The notes under the pieces were generated by a model, which had not been told where the DNA came from, made no database searches, and saw nothing but the letters and a program-made list of their open reading frames with translations. From Rhabdothermincola sediminis (lineage in GTDB: Bacteria; Actinomycetota; Acidimicrobiia; Acidimicrobiales; Acidimicrobilacustridaceae), in NCBI RefSeq assembly GCF_014805525.1, contig NZ_JACFSZ010000020.1, positions 1 to 58,665 on the forward strand: DNA of 58,665 nt, given 5' to 3'. Positions 1-9,708 of the stretch are shown here, piece by piece. The translations under genes and the position numbers were made by a program. Each line of letters starts with the position of its first letter. The first letter of the stretch is position 1.

Positions 1-301
1 GCTCGCTCGGCGCGACCGCGCCGGCATCCGGAGCCACCTCGGCCTCGGTGGACGTTCCGGCCGCGGTCGGCTTCGCCGCCGCCTTCTTCGCCTTCTTGGC
101 CTTCCCCGGCTCCTCGGGCTGCTGATCACGGATCAACCCCTCGCGCTCGGCCTTGCGACGGACGCGGTCGGCTTGGGCCTCGACCACGCTGGAGGAATGG
201 CTCTTCACCCCGATCCCCAGCGATTCGCAGAGATCGAGGCACTCCTTGTTGGTCAGCCCGAGTTCCCTCGCCAGCTCGTAGACGCGGATGTTCGATGGCA
301 A
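1..301 (-). CDS. infB: Translation initiation factor IF-2, N-terminal fragment
   Basis: Only the first 100 codons are present; the gene runs off the left edge, so the GTPase domain is outside the window. The product places initiator tRNA on the ribosome. Read on the minus strand from TTG (299-301), the protein begins LPSNIRVYELARELGL, which matches the conserved IF-2 N-terminal domain (usually VRVYELAKEL). A Lys/Ala-rich linker follows, as is usual in actinobacterial IF-2. An AGAGG sequence about seven bases upstream supports the TTG start. It is the last visible gene of the proS-rimP-nusA-infB run. The identity is firm; the exact start is less so because the frame stays open upstream. Confidence 0.88.
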   Translation of the reverse strand, partial: MPSNIRVYELARELGLTNKECLDLCESLGIGVKSHSSSVVEAQADRVRRKAEREGLIRDQQPEEPGKAKKAKKAAAKPTAAGTSTEAEVAPDAGAVAPSE

Positions 302-395
302 CGGCAGCCTCTGTTCGTCAGCGTGAACCGCTCCAGCGGCGAGCAGGAGCGGTCCTCTATCCTCGCGCGGTCACCTGGAGCGCACGAAAAGCGGT

Positions 396-1696
<1,301 letters not shown>

Positions 1697-1700
<4 letters not shown>

Positions 1701-2236
1701 GGGGCGTTGACCTCTCCTGTCTTCGGTGACTTCGACGGCTTCGGGTGCTTCGATCCACGGCTCGGGGAGCCGGGCTTCGGCCCCGGGCCCCATTCGAAGA
1801 CCGTGCGCGCCCGCTCGATGTCGGCCAGCGCGAGCGTCCGGCGGTCACCGGCCGGCTCATCGAGCACCACGGTGATGTCCTCGTCGGTGGCCGCGGTGAG
1901 CTCGCCCGTGAGGCGCCGGGGCCCGTCGAAGCCGGGCCCGGTCTTGAGCGAGACCCGCTGGCCCACCGCCCAGCGGAAGTGCGCGGGGGTGCGCAGCGGT
2001 CGCTCGAGCCCGGGGCTGGTGACCTCGAGGGTGTACCGGCCGGCGATGGGATCGAGATCGTCGAGCGCCCTCGACACCGCTCGAGTGGTCGCGGTCACCG
2101 TGTCGAGGTCGACCCCACCCGGCCGATCGACGGTGACCCGGAGGACCCCGCCGGCGTGCTCGAGGTCGAACAGCTCGAGCCCCTGAGCCCACACGACGGG
2201 CTCCACGACGGCCCGCACTCGTTCACTCACGCTCAT
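1697..2236 (-). CDS. rimP: Ribosome maturation factor RimP
   Basis: A 179-aa 30S subunit maturation factor, encoded just upstream of nusA as in most bacteria. The sequence shows the RimP N-terminal domain (VEPVVWAQGLELFDLEH, then RVTVDRPGGVDLDTV) and the diagnostic YTLEVTSPGLERPLR motif, followed by the Sm-like C-terminal domain. The start is ATG 2236: a GGAGG lies five bases upstream, whereas the in-frame GTG at 2242 overlaps that Shine-Dalgarno sequence. The C-terminus is Pro/Ser/Lys-rich. The stop overlaps the nusA start by four bases. Confidence 0.96.
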
Positions 2237-2307
2237 GGTCACCTCCTTCGGGGTCGGCCGCCTGGTCGGACAAGCTCGGATCGGGACGTTGCTGGTCTAT
2301 GACACGA

Positions 2308-2333
2308 AAGGCGTGGGCCCCAGCCCACGCCTT
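2308..2333 (-). terminator. Hairpin between proS and rimP (terminator or rimP leader attenuator)
   Basis: A perfect 11-bp inverted repeat (AAGGCGTGGGC, 2308-2318, with its complement at 2323-2333) encloses a 4-base loop. On the minus strand it follows the proS stop by about 37 bases and precedes the rimP start by about 70, and is followed by TTTCG rather than a long U tract. It could end part of the proS transcripts or act as an attenuator in the rimP-nusA-infB leader. The pairing is seen directly; the role is inferred. Confidence 0.6.
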
Positions 2334-2369
2334 CGCTCGGATCGAACGGATTGGCAACAGAAGTATAGG

Positions 2370-3794
2370 TCAGTACGCCCGGGCGACCACGGCGACGAGC
2401 CCCTGCTCATCCTGGCTCTCCGGGACCGACCCGTCGGGCCGCAGTAGGCACCGGACCGTCACCCCCCGCTCGGCCAGCTCGGCCTCACCCTCCTCCCCCA
2501 GCCGGGACCAGGGAACCCGAGCCCACCCCGTGGTCGCGGCCTCCACCGCCTCGGCGAGGCCCGAGACATCCTGGGTGCGCGCCTCACGCCTCTCGGTGGC
2601 GGACCGCAGGAGTGCGGACTGCTGTGCCTCGAGCAGATCGCTGACCGCCTCGTCGACCCCCTCGAGGGGCACGGCCGACTTGATGCCCGCCAACCGGTCG
2701 ACCAGGGTGACCTCGCCGGCGGCGAGATCGCGGGGCCCGAGCTCGAGCCGCACCGGCACGCCCTTCAGCTCCCAGTCGGTGGCCCGGCGCCCGAGGGAGA
2801 GCGCCACCCGGTCGTCGAGGCGGGCCCGCACCCCTGCCCCGCCGAGCATCTCGGCCAACCGGCCGGCCTCCGCCACCACCCCACCTTCGTCCCGGACGGC
2901 CAGCACGACGGCCTGGATGGGAGCCAGGCGGGGGGGTACGCACAGGCCCCGGTCGTCGCCGTGGCACATGATCAGACCGCCGACCATGCGGGTAGACACC
3001 CCCCACGAAGTGGTCCAGGCGAGCTGCTGGGTGCCGTGCTCGTCGAGATAGGTGATCTCGAAGGCCCGGGCGAAGTTCTGACCCAGCTCGTGACTGGTGC
3101 CCATCTGGAGGGCCTTCCCGTCCCCGGTCATCGCCTCGCAGGTCATGGTGTTGGTGGCGCCAGCGAAGCGCTCCTTGCGGGTCTTGCGCCCGACCACCAC
3201 CGGGATCGCGAGCACGTTCACCATGAAGTCCTCGTAGACCTCGTGGAGGATGCGCACCGCGTAGTCCCTGGCATCGGCCTCGGAGACGTGAGCGGTGTGA
3301 CCTTCCTGCCAGAGGAACTCGCTGGTCCGGAGGAACACCCGAGGCCGCAGCTCCCAGCGCACCACGTTCGCCCACTGGTTGAGCAGCAGCGGCAGGTCCC
3401 GGTAGCTCTGCACCCACTTGGCCATGAACTCACCGATCACGGTCTCGCTCGTGGGCCGCACCACCACCGGCTCCTCGAGCTCCTTGCCGCCCGCCACGGT
3501 GACCACCGCCAGCTCGGGACTGAACCCCTCCACGTGCTCGGCCTCCCGGCGCAGGTAGCTCTCCGGGATGAAGAGCGGGAAGTAGGCGTTCTCGGCCCCC
3601 GCGGCCTTGATGCGGGCGTCGAGCTCGGCCTGCATCCGCTCCCAGAGCGCGTAGCCGTAGGGACGGATCACCATCGTCCCCCGAACCGGGCCGTTGTCGG
3701 CGAGCTCCGCCTTGTTGATGAGGTCCTGGTACCAGCGCGGGAAGTCCTCGGCCTGCGGGGTGAGGACGGGCGCTCTGTCCTTGGGTCCGGCCAT
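2370..3794 (-). CDS. proS: Prolyl-tRNA synthetase, type 3 (archaeal/eukaryotic-like)
   Basis: A 474-aa class II aminoacyl-tRNA synthetase charging tRNA-Pro. Motif 2 (RWELRPRVFLRTSEFLWQEGH) and motif 3 (GWGVSTRMVGGLIMCHGDD) are visible, with the substrate-binding RPTSETVIGEFMAKWVQSYRDLP stretch before them and an anticodon-binding domain with its zinc-type C-terminal extension after. There is no editing INS domain between motifs 2 and 3, and the length fits the short ProS type 3 lineage rather than the roughly 570-aa bacterial type. The ATG at 3794 is followed by MAGPKDRAPVLTPQAEDFP, a typical N-terminus. It lies 80 bases downstream of ispG. Confidence 0.96.
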   Translation of the reverse strand: MAGPKDRAPVLTPQAEDFPRWYQDLINKAELADNGPVRGTMVIRPYGYALWERMQAELDARIKAAGAENAYFPLFIPESYLRREAEHVEGFSPELAVVTVAGGKELEEPVVVRPTSETVIGEFMAKWVQSYRDLPLLLNQWANVVRWELRPRVFLRTSEFLWQEGHTAHVSEADARDYAVRILHEVYEDFMVNVLAIPVVVGRKTRKERFAGATNTMTCEAMTGDGKALQMGTSHELGQNFARAFEITYLDEHGTQQLAWTTSWGVSTRMVGGLIMCHGDDRGLCVPPRLAPIQAVVLAVRDEGGVVAEAGRLAEMLGGAGVRARLDDRVALSLGRRATDWELKGVPVRLELGPRDLAAGEVTLVDRLAGIKSAVPLEGVDEAVSDLLEAQQSALLRSATERREARTQDVSGLAEAVEAATTGWARVPWSRLGEEGEAELAERGVTVRCLLRPDGSVPESQDEQGLVAVVARAY

Positions 3795-3874
3795 GGGGGG
3801 CGAGCCTACCGGCCGGGTGCCGGCGCCCTCCGCGGGCCGGTGAGCCGGCGAGCGAGCGGCACGTACGCGGCGCG

Positions 3875-5089
3875 TCAGAGGTTGCGGATGACCTCGACCC
3901 GCTGCTCGCTGAGGTTCGCGTCTGCCCCCTGCTCGTCGAGCAGGGCCCGCCGATCGGCCTCCGCTTCGGCTGCCGCGCCCGCATCAGCGTGGTGCATCGC
4001 CTCCTCCACACCACCGTCGGCGATGAGCTTCGCCCACTCGACGAGCGCGTCGACCATCTCGTCCTCGGGCACCACCTTCACCACTTTGCCCTTGACGAAC
4101 AGGTGACCGCGCCGGCGGCCCGCCGCGATCCCCAGGTCGGCCTCCCGGGCCTCACCGGGACCGTTCACCACGCAACCCATCACCGCCACCTGGATGGGCA
4201 GGTCCAGCGCTTCGAAGGCCCGCTGGGCATCGTTGGCCACCTGGATGACGTCCACCTCGGCCCGCCCGCAGGACGGGCAGGCGATGAGGTCCAGGCCCCG
4301 GCGCTCACGCAGGCCCATCGCCTCGAGGAGCTGGCGACCGGCTCGGGCCTCCTCGACGGGGTCAGCGGTCAGCGAGTAGCGGATCGTGTCGCCGATGCCT
4401 TCGGCCAGCAGGGTGGCGATGCCCGCGGTGGCCTTGACCAGCCCGCCCGGCGGCGGGCCGGCCTCCGTGACGCCGAGGTGCAGCGGGTGGTCGACGGTCT
4501 CGGACAGCAACCGGTACGCATCGATCATCAGCGGCACGTTCGAGGCCTTCACCGAGATCTTGACGTCGTCGAAGCCCACCTCGGCGAAGTAGGCCAGCTC
4601 CTGCAGGGCCGAGGCCACCATCGCCTCCGGGGTGACCCCACCGTGTGCCTCGTAGAGCGCGGGGTCGAGCGAGCCGCCGTTGACCCCGATGCGGATGGGT
4701 ACCCCGCGGTCCTTGGCCTCCCGGGCCACGGCCTTGATGTGCTCGGGACGGCGGATGTTGCCCGGGTTCAGCCGCAGCCCGTGCACACCGGCCTCCAGGG
4801 CGGCGAGGGCCATGCGGTACTGGTGGTGGATGTCGGCGATGATCGGCACCGGCGAGCGGGGGATGATCCGGGCCAGGCCCTCCGCCGCTTCGATCTCGTT
4901 GCACGTGCAGCGCACGATGTCGCAGCCCGCGGCGGCGAGCGCGTAGATCTGGGCCAGGGTGCCGTCGACATCCGCGGTCTTGGTGGTGGTCATCGACTGG
5001 ACCGAGACGGGCGCGTCCCCTCCGATGGCCACGTCACCCACGTGGATCTGGCGGGTGGAGCGCCGTTGGTACCGGGTCTGGTGCTGCAT
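3875..5089 (-). CDS. ispG: 4-hydroxy-3-methylbut-2-enyl diphosphate synthase (IspG/GcpE)
   Basis: A 404-aa iron-sulfur enzyme of the MEP isoprenoid pathway, converting MEcPP to HMBPP. The N-terminal TIM barrel starts TRQIHVGDVAIGGDAPVSVQSM. The C-terminal [4Fe-4S] domain shows the cysteines of LIACPSCGRAEVDV and MGCVVNGPGEAREAD. The last 50 residues are an Ala/Glu-rich tail beyond the usual family end. The gene sits 7 bases after rseP and in the same run as dxr, so two MEP-pathway enzymes are co-transcribed with the intramembrane protease, a common actinobacterial arrangement. Confidence 0.97.
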   Translation of the reverse strand: MQHQTRYQRRSTRQIHVGDVAIGGDAPVSVQSMTTTKTADVDGTLAQIYALAAAGCDIVRCTCNEIEAAEGLARIIPRSPVPIIADIHHQYRMALAALEAGVHGLRLNPGNIRRPEHIKAVAREAKDRGVPIRIGVNGGSLDPALYEAHGGVTPEAMVASALQELAYFAEVGFDDVKISVKASNVPLMIDAYRLLSETVDHPLHLGVTEAGPPPGGLVKATAGIATLLAEGIGDTIRYSLTADPVEEARAGRQLLEAMGLRERRGLDLIACPSCGRAEVDVIQVANDAQRAFEALDLPIQVAVMGCVVNGPGEAREADLGIAAGRRRGHLFVKGKVVKVVPEDEMVDALVEWAKLIADGGVEEAMHHADAGAAAEAEADRRALLDEQGADANLSEQRVEVIRNL

Positions 5090-5096
5090 CGGTGGG

Positions 5097-6644
5097 TCAG
5101 GGTCCGAAGGGGTTGGGCACGGGGTTCACCACGTCGAGGTACATCGAGGTGAGGCCGAGCCCCACGAGCAGGAAGATCACGGTGTAGGTCACCGGCATGA
5201 GCTTGCTCATGTCGACCCGGTACCGGCGACCGCTCAACCGTCCTCGGACGGCCTCGTAGGTGGCCACCATGGCATGGCCACCGTCGAGCGGCGGCAGCGG
5301 CAGCAGGTTGAACATGCCGAGGAAGATGTTCACGATGATCAGGGTCCACAGGAAGCTGACCATGCCCGACTGGGCGGCCTGGGCACCTAGTCGGGTGATG
5401 CCGATGATCGAGATCGGCCGGCTCTCCTGGAGCTCGAGCTGGGCCTCGGGCACGTACTGCGGCCCGGCGGGGTCGAGGGAGTGCACCGCCGGTTCACCGG
5501 CCCACCGCGAAGCGTCACCGTTGCCGGAGGTGGTCACCAGCTCCGCGTACCGGCGTAAGCCCTCAGGGGAGAACACCGTGCCCACCCCCTTCACGGACTG
5601 CACGACAATGGAGCCGAACTCGGGCACGGTGCGGCCCGCGGCCTCAACCAGGCTCACCCGCACGGCCGGTGCCGGCCCCCGCACGATCCCCAGGAAGCCG
5701 GACGCGCCGTCGGGTGACAGGGCCACGGGAGCCTGCACCTCGGTCCAGTAGGCGCCGGGCCCTCGCTCGAACTCGATGCGCACCGTGCCCCGGGCCGACC
5801 CGAGCCGCTCCACGAACGCCTGGTAGGAGGCGACCCGTTCCCCGTCGACGGAGACGATGCGATCGCCGTCGCGCAGCGGCGGCAGCGCGGCGGCGCCGAC
5901 CTCGTTCATCCGCCAGCCCGGCACCACCCCGAGCGTGATCTGCTCGCCACCCCGATCGACCACCACCTCGGTGGGCTGCCCGAGGGTGGGCGCGAGTGCG
6001 GGGCCGAGGCTCTCCCAGTCGCCCACCGGCGAGCCGTTGATCGACACCACCCGGTCGCCCGGCCGGATCCCGCCGGCCGCGGCGGCCGACCCGTCCAGCA
6101 CCCCGTCGACCACCCACGCCCCGCTGTTGCGCTCCCCGAACCCGGCGAACACCACGAAGATCAGCACCAGGGCGATGGCGAAGTTGGCGAACGGGCCGGC
6201 CAGCACCGTCGCCAACCGGCGGGGGTAGGACATCGCCCGGTAGGTGTGGCTCTCGTCGACATCGTCGATCTGTTCCAGGTTGCTCATGCCGATGATGCGC
6301 ACGTACGCGCCCGCGGGTAGCAGCTTCACGCCGTACTCGGTCTCACCCCGGCGGAACGACCAGATCTTGGGCCCGAAACCGATGAAGAACTCGGTGACCT
6401 TCATGCCCGAGCGCTTCGCCACCAGGAAGTGACCCAGCTCGTGCAGGAAGATCGAAACGACGATCGCCAGGATCATCGCCACCACGCCCCAACCGGTCAG
6501 GTAGCCGACGAGCCCCACGAACAGGCTGATCAGCAGTGGCCGCAGCCAGCCGCCCCTGGGTCCCGCCGGGGAGGGGGTGAGTGGTCGGCCGCTCGGGGCG
6601 GCATCGCCGCCGGTGGTCACGGGTTGCTCGAGGGTCTCGCTCAC
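5097..6644 (-). CDS. rseP: Site-2 intramembrane metalloprotease RseP (M50 family)
   Basis: A 515-aa membrane zinc protease that cuts transmembrane proteins such as anti-sigma factors. The zinc motif HELGH is near residue 69 in the first catalytic helix, and the second metal-ligand motif NLLPLPPLDGGH lies near residue 455. Two PDZ-like segments lie between them (around IRPGDRVVSINGSPVGDW and LRDGDRIVSVDGERV). Hydrophobic helices at about residues 36-62 and the C-terminus fit the usual topology. The GTG start overlaps the dxr stop as GTGA (6641-6644). Confidence 0.95.
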   Translation of the reverse strand: MSETLEQPVTTGGDAAPSGRPLTPSPAGPRGGWLRPLLISLFVGLVGYLTGWGVVAMILAIVVSIFLHELGHFLVAKRSGMKVTEFFIGFGPKIWSFRRGETEYGVKLLPAGAYVRIIGMSNLEQIDDVDESHTYRAMSYPRRLATVLAGPFANFAIALVLIFVVFAGFGERNSGAWVVDGVLDGSAAAAGGIRPGDRVVSINGSPVGDWESLGPALAPTLGQPTEVVVDRGGEQITLGVVPGWRMNEVGAAALPPLRDGDRIVSVDGERVASYQAFVERLGSARGTVRIEFERGPGAYWTEVQAPVALSPDGASGFLGIVRGPAPAVRVSLVEAAGRTVPEFGSIVVQSVKGVGTVFSPEGLRRYAELVTTSGNGDASRWAGEPAVHSLDPAGPQYVPEAQLELQESRPISIIGITRLGAQAAQSGMVSFLWTLIIVNIFLGMFNLLPLPPLDGGHAMVATYEAVRGRLSGRRYRVDMSKLMPVTYTVIFLLVGLGLTSMYLDVVNPVPNPFGP

Positions 6645-7861
6645 GTTGGCTCCGAGGTCCGGGGCGACGCGGGGCCGGGAAGGCTCCTGCCGATCAGGTT
6701 ACGGGCGACCTGGCGGGCTCGGCGGTCGGCCTCCACCACGTCGTCGACGGAGCCCGCCCGAGCTCCGTCGTGGCGGTCGAGAGTCGACTCGAGCAACCCG
6801 GGGATGTCGATCCACCGGAGCCGGCGGTCCAGGAAGGCCTCCACCGCCACCTCGTTGGCCGCGTTGAGCCACGCCGGTGCGGTCCCGCCGGCCCGCGCCG
6901 CCTCGTAGGCCAGGCGTAGGCACGGGAACGCGTCGAGATCGGGGGGCTCGAACTCGAGGCGGGTGACGCGGCGCCAGTCGAGCCGGCCGAACGGGGTGAC
7001 GATCCGGTCCGGGTAGGCCAGGGCGTACCCGATCGGCAGACGCATGTCCGGCGAGGAGAGCTGGGCGATCGTGGTGGCGTCGGTGAACTCGACCATCGAG
7101 TGCACGATCGACTGGGGGTGCACCACCACCTCGATCTCCTCCAGCGAGACACGCGCACCCAGGGGACCGGCCGGCGTGCCGAACAGCTCGTAGGCCTCGA
7201 TGACCTCTAGGCCCTTGTTCATGAGGGTGGACGAGTCGACCGTGATCTTCGGGCCCATGTTCCAGGTCGGGTGTGCGAGGGCGTCCTCGACGGTGACCGA
7301 CGCCAACTCCTCCCGACGACGACCACGGAACGGCCCGCCGCTGGCGGTGAGCACCAGGCGCGCCACCCGAGCGACGTTGTCGTTGGCTCGCAGGCACTGG
7401 TGGATCGCGCCGTGCTCGCTGTCGACCGGCACCAGTTCCGCGCCGGGTGTCCGGCGGGCCTGCTGCACGACCGGGCCTGCCGCGATCAGGGACTCCTTGT
7501 TGGCGAGCGCCAGTCGGCGACCGGCTTCGAGGGCGGCCAGTGTGACGGGCAGACCAGCGAAACCCACCACGCCGTTGACGATCACGTCGGCCTCGCCAGC
7601 CAGGCTGGCGAGGGCATCCGGCCCGGCGCGCACGTCGCAGGCGGGCAGGCGTTCGGCGAGATCGGCCGCGACCGAGGGGTCCGCGACCGCCACCACCTTG
7701 GGCCGGAAGGCGAGGGCCTGCTCGACCAGGAGATTGGGCCGGGACCCGCTCGCCCCGAGCGCCGTGAGTTCGAAGCGATCCGGCTCGGCCGCCAGCACCT
7801 CGAGGGTCTGCGTCCCGACGGAACCGGTGGAGCCGGCCACCGCGACGCGCACCCCAGTCAT
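6641..7861 (-). CDS. dxr: 1-deoxy-D-xylulose 5-phosphate reductoisomerase
   Basis: A 406-aa NADPH-dependent enzyme committing DXP to the MEP isoprenoid pathway. The Rossmann start VAVAGSTGSVGTQTLEV, the NKESLIAAG motif, the acidic metal site VDSEHGAIHQCL and the substrate loop TASGGPFRGR are all present. ATG 7861 is chosen because MTGVRVAVAGSTGSVG fits the family N-terminus; a GTG eight codons earlier is possible. The upstream region toward cdsA holds tandem palindromic repeats rather than coding sequence. Downstream it overlaps rseP by four bases. Confidence 0.97.
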   Translation of the reverse strand: MTGVRVAVAGSTGSVGTQTLEVLAAEPDRFELTALGASGSRPNLLVEQALAFRPKVVAVADPSVAADLAERLPACDVRAGPDALASLAGEADVIVNGVVGFAGLPVTLAALEAGRRLALANKESLIAAGPVVQQARRTPGAELVPVDSEHGAIHQCLRANDNVARVARLVLTASGGPFRGRRREELASVTVEDALAHPTWNMGPKITVDSSTLMNKGLEVIEAYELFGTPAGPLGARVSLEEIEVVVHPQSIVHSMVEFTDATTIAQLSSPDMRLPIGYALAYPDRIVTPFGRLDWRRVTRLEFEPPDLDAFPCLRLAYEAARAGGTAPAWLNAANEVAVEAFLDRRLRWIDIPGLLESTLDRHDGARAGSVDDVVEADRRARQVARNLIGRSLPGPASPRTSEPT

Positions 7862-7924
7862 GGGCTCCAGGCTACCGACCCTCACCTCAAGCGAGCCGAA
7901 AGCCCGCGACTGGGATGCTCCCGG

Positions 7925-8101
7925 CCGAACTGTTCACCCCCACGCGGCTGGAGGCCGCGAATCCCTGAACAGTTCGGGGTTGCCGGCCGAACTGTTCACC
8001 AGAACGCGGCGCGAGGCCGCGAATCCCTGAACAGTTCGGGGTTGCCGGCCGAACTGTTCACCAGAACGCGGCGCGAGGCTGCGAGTCCATGAACAGTTCG
8101 G
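7925..8101. repeat. Three tandem 62-bp palindromic repeats
   Basis: Three near-identical units start at 7925, 7987 and 8049. Each begins CCGAACTGTTCA and ends with its exact complement TGAACAGTTCGG, giving a perfect 12-bp outer stem (7925-7936/7966-7977, 7987-7998/8028-8039, 8049-8060/8090-8101). Inside each is a second stem, CGCGGC pairing with GCCGCG; in the third copy it is GCTGCG, which keeps pairing through a wobble. They fill the gap between cdsA and dxr, both on the minus strand. No protein family fits the open frames across them. Confidence 0.9.
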
Positions 8102-8121
8102 GGGGAGGAGGGGTGGTCGGA

Positions 8122-9708
8122 TCAGAGGCCGGGGACGAGGTTGAGAAGCCGGGCCGCGTAGTAAGCGGCCGGCAGCACGAACAGCAAGCCGTCGAAACGG
8201 TCGAGGATCCCGCCGTGGCCGGGCAGCACGCTACCCATGTCCTTCAGGCCCAGATCTCGCTTGAACAGTGACTCCGCCAGGTCCCCGATGGGGGCCGCCG
8301 CGGCCACGAACAGCCCGAACACCAGCGCTTGGCCGGCCGAGAACGGCCCCGCACCGAACAGCACGGCGAACACGAACACCGCCAGCAGGCAGGCGAGCAA
8401 CCCCCCGACGAGACCTTCGACCGTCTTGTTCGGACTCACGGTGGTGAGCGGGGTACGGCCGTACTGGCGACCGACGAAGAAGCCGCCGACGTCGTAGAAG
8501 ACCGCTCCGGCGACCGCCACCAGCAGGATGCTCACCCCTTCCGCGGGGATGTCCAGGATGAGCCCGGAGAACGCGCCGAACATTCCCACGTAGACCACCG
8601 CGAGGAGCGTGACCCCGATGTTGGGAACGGGCCTGACCGATCCCCCCACCCCCAGCAGGAACCACAAGATGCTGAACACCAGCGTCAGGAACAGCACCAG
8701 CGGCATGGCCGGCTCGCCTCTCCAGTAGACCGCCAGCGGCAACGCGACCACGGCTGCCAAGCCGAGCAGCGTGGCCGGCCGGTACCCGCCACGGCGCAGG
8801 GCGCTGAACAGCTCGACCGCAGCGAGCACCACCACCACCTCGACCAGGATCATGGTCGCCGCAGGTCCGAGCTTGAACAGGATCAGCGCCACCACCGCGA
8901 TCGCCAGCCCTACGAACACCGCCTGGGGAACGTCGCGCCCTGCACCGCCGGCGGAGGAGAGCTCCCCGGTCCGTGCACCTCGCCCGCGCTCGGGGGGACG
9001 GCCGGAGACCGGTTTGCGGTTCGAGGTGGGCCGATCCGGCGTGGCGGCCCGGGGTTGGCCGCTCGAGATGCGAATCGGATCATCGGTGGACCCGCGAGGA
9101 CGATCCGCTGGCATCTCCGGCACCTGCAGATCATCGAAGGTCAGGAACGCCTCGTGCGACTGGCGCTCGCTGGTGTCGAGGGCTCCCACGGAGGTGTCGA
9201 CCTCCGCCAGCTCGGACACGTGATCGGTCTCGTCCCACGGCTCGTGCTCGTCGCGCCAGCGGGGCGCCGCGGCGCCTGCGGCGAACGACGACCACCGCTC
9301 CTGCTCCGTGTCATCGCCGTCGCCGACCACGACCCTGGGCACCTCACCGGTCGCGGGCTCCGTCCAGTGCGGGAGCTCCGTCTCTCCGGTGGCGGGCTCG
9401 ACCGAGAGCACCGGCTCCTGGCTCCCCTGGGCCACCCGGGGTTCGACCGGGGCCACCCTCGGACGCTCGATCGCCGTGGCATCCGCGCGATCGGCCAGCG
9501 GGAATCGCAAGGCGGGGGTGATGTCCGCCGGGGAGGACTCAGGACGGTCCCCGTAGCGGGGCTGGTCCTGACCCTTGCGCCGCACCGCCTCACCGCGCTC
9601 GACCGCCTCCGCCGCTTCGTCGGGATCGATGATCCGCACCCCCTCGGCGGGATCCTCGGGCCCGCCGCTCTCCTGGTTGCTGCGGCTGAAGAGCGAATCG
9701 GGAGCCAT
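8122..9708 (-). CDS. cdsA: Phosphatidate cytidylyltransferase with long disordered N-terminus
   Basis: A 528-aa protein whose C-terminal half makes CDP-diacylglycerol from phosphatidic acid and CTP in the membrane. Several transmembrane helices start near residue 262. The family signature SLFKRDLGLKDMGSVLPGHGGILDR is complete, preceded by VSPNKTVEGL and GDLAE. The first 260 residues are unusual: polar, Pro/Glu/Arg-rich and apparently disordered, so the protein is about twice the usual 270-300 aa. The ATG overlaps the frr stop by one base (TGATG), with GGAGG inside the frr end. The start is therefore well supported and the extension is probably real. Confidence 0.93.
   Translation of the reverse strand: MAPDSLFSRSNQESGGPEDPAEGVRIIDPDEAAEAVERGEAVRRKGQDQPRYGDRPESSPADITPALRFPLADRADATAIERPRVAPVEPRVAQGSQEPVLSVEPATGETELPHWTEPATGEVPRVVVGDGDDTEQERWSSFAAGAAAPRWRDEHEPWDETDHVSELAEVDTSVGALDTSERQSHEAFLTFDDLQVPEMPADRPRGSTDDPIRISSGQPRAATPDRPTSNRKPVSGRPPERGRGARTGELSSAGGAGRDVPQAVFVGLAIAVVALILFKLGPAATMILVEVVVVLAAVELFSALRRGGYRPATLLGLAAVVALPLAVYWRGEPAMPLVLFLTLVFSILWFLLGVGGSVRPVPNIGVTLLAVVYVGMFGAFSGLILDIPAEGVSILLVAVAGAVFYDVGGFFVGRQYGRTPLTTVSPNKTVEGLVGGLLACLLAVFVFAVLFGAGPFSAGQALVFGLFVAAAAPIGDLAESLFKRDLGLKDMGSVLPGHGGILDRFDGLLFVLPAAYYAARLLNLVPGL

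Noticed and set aside
7925-8101. CRISPR array
   Set aside because: The repeats are contiguous 62-bp units with no variable spacers, and no cas genes are nearby; each unit is itself a long palindrome.
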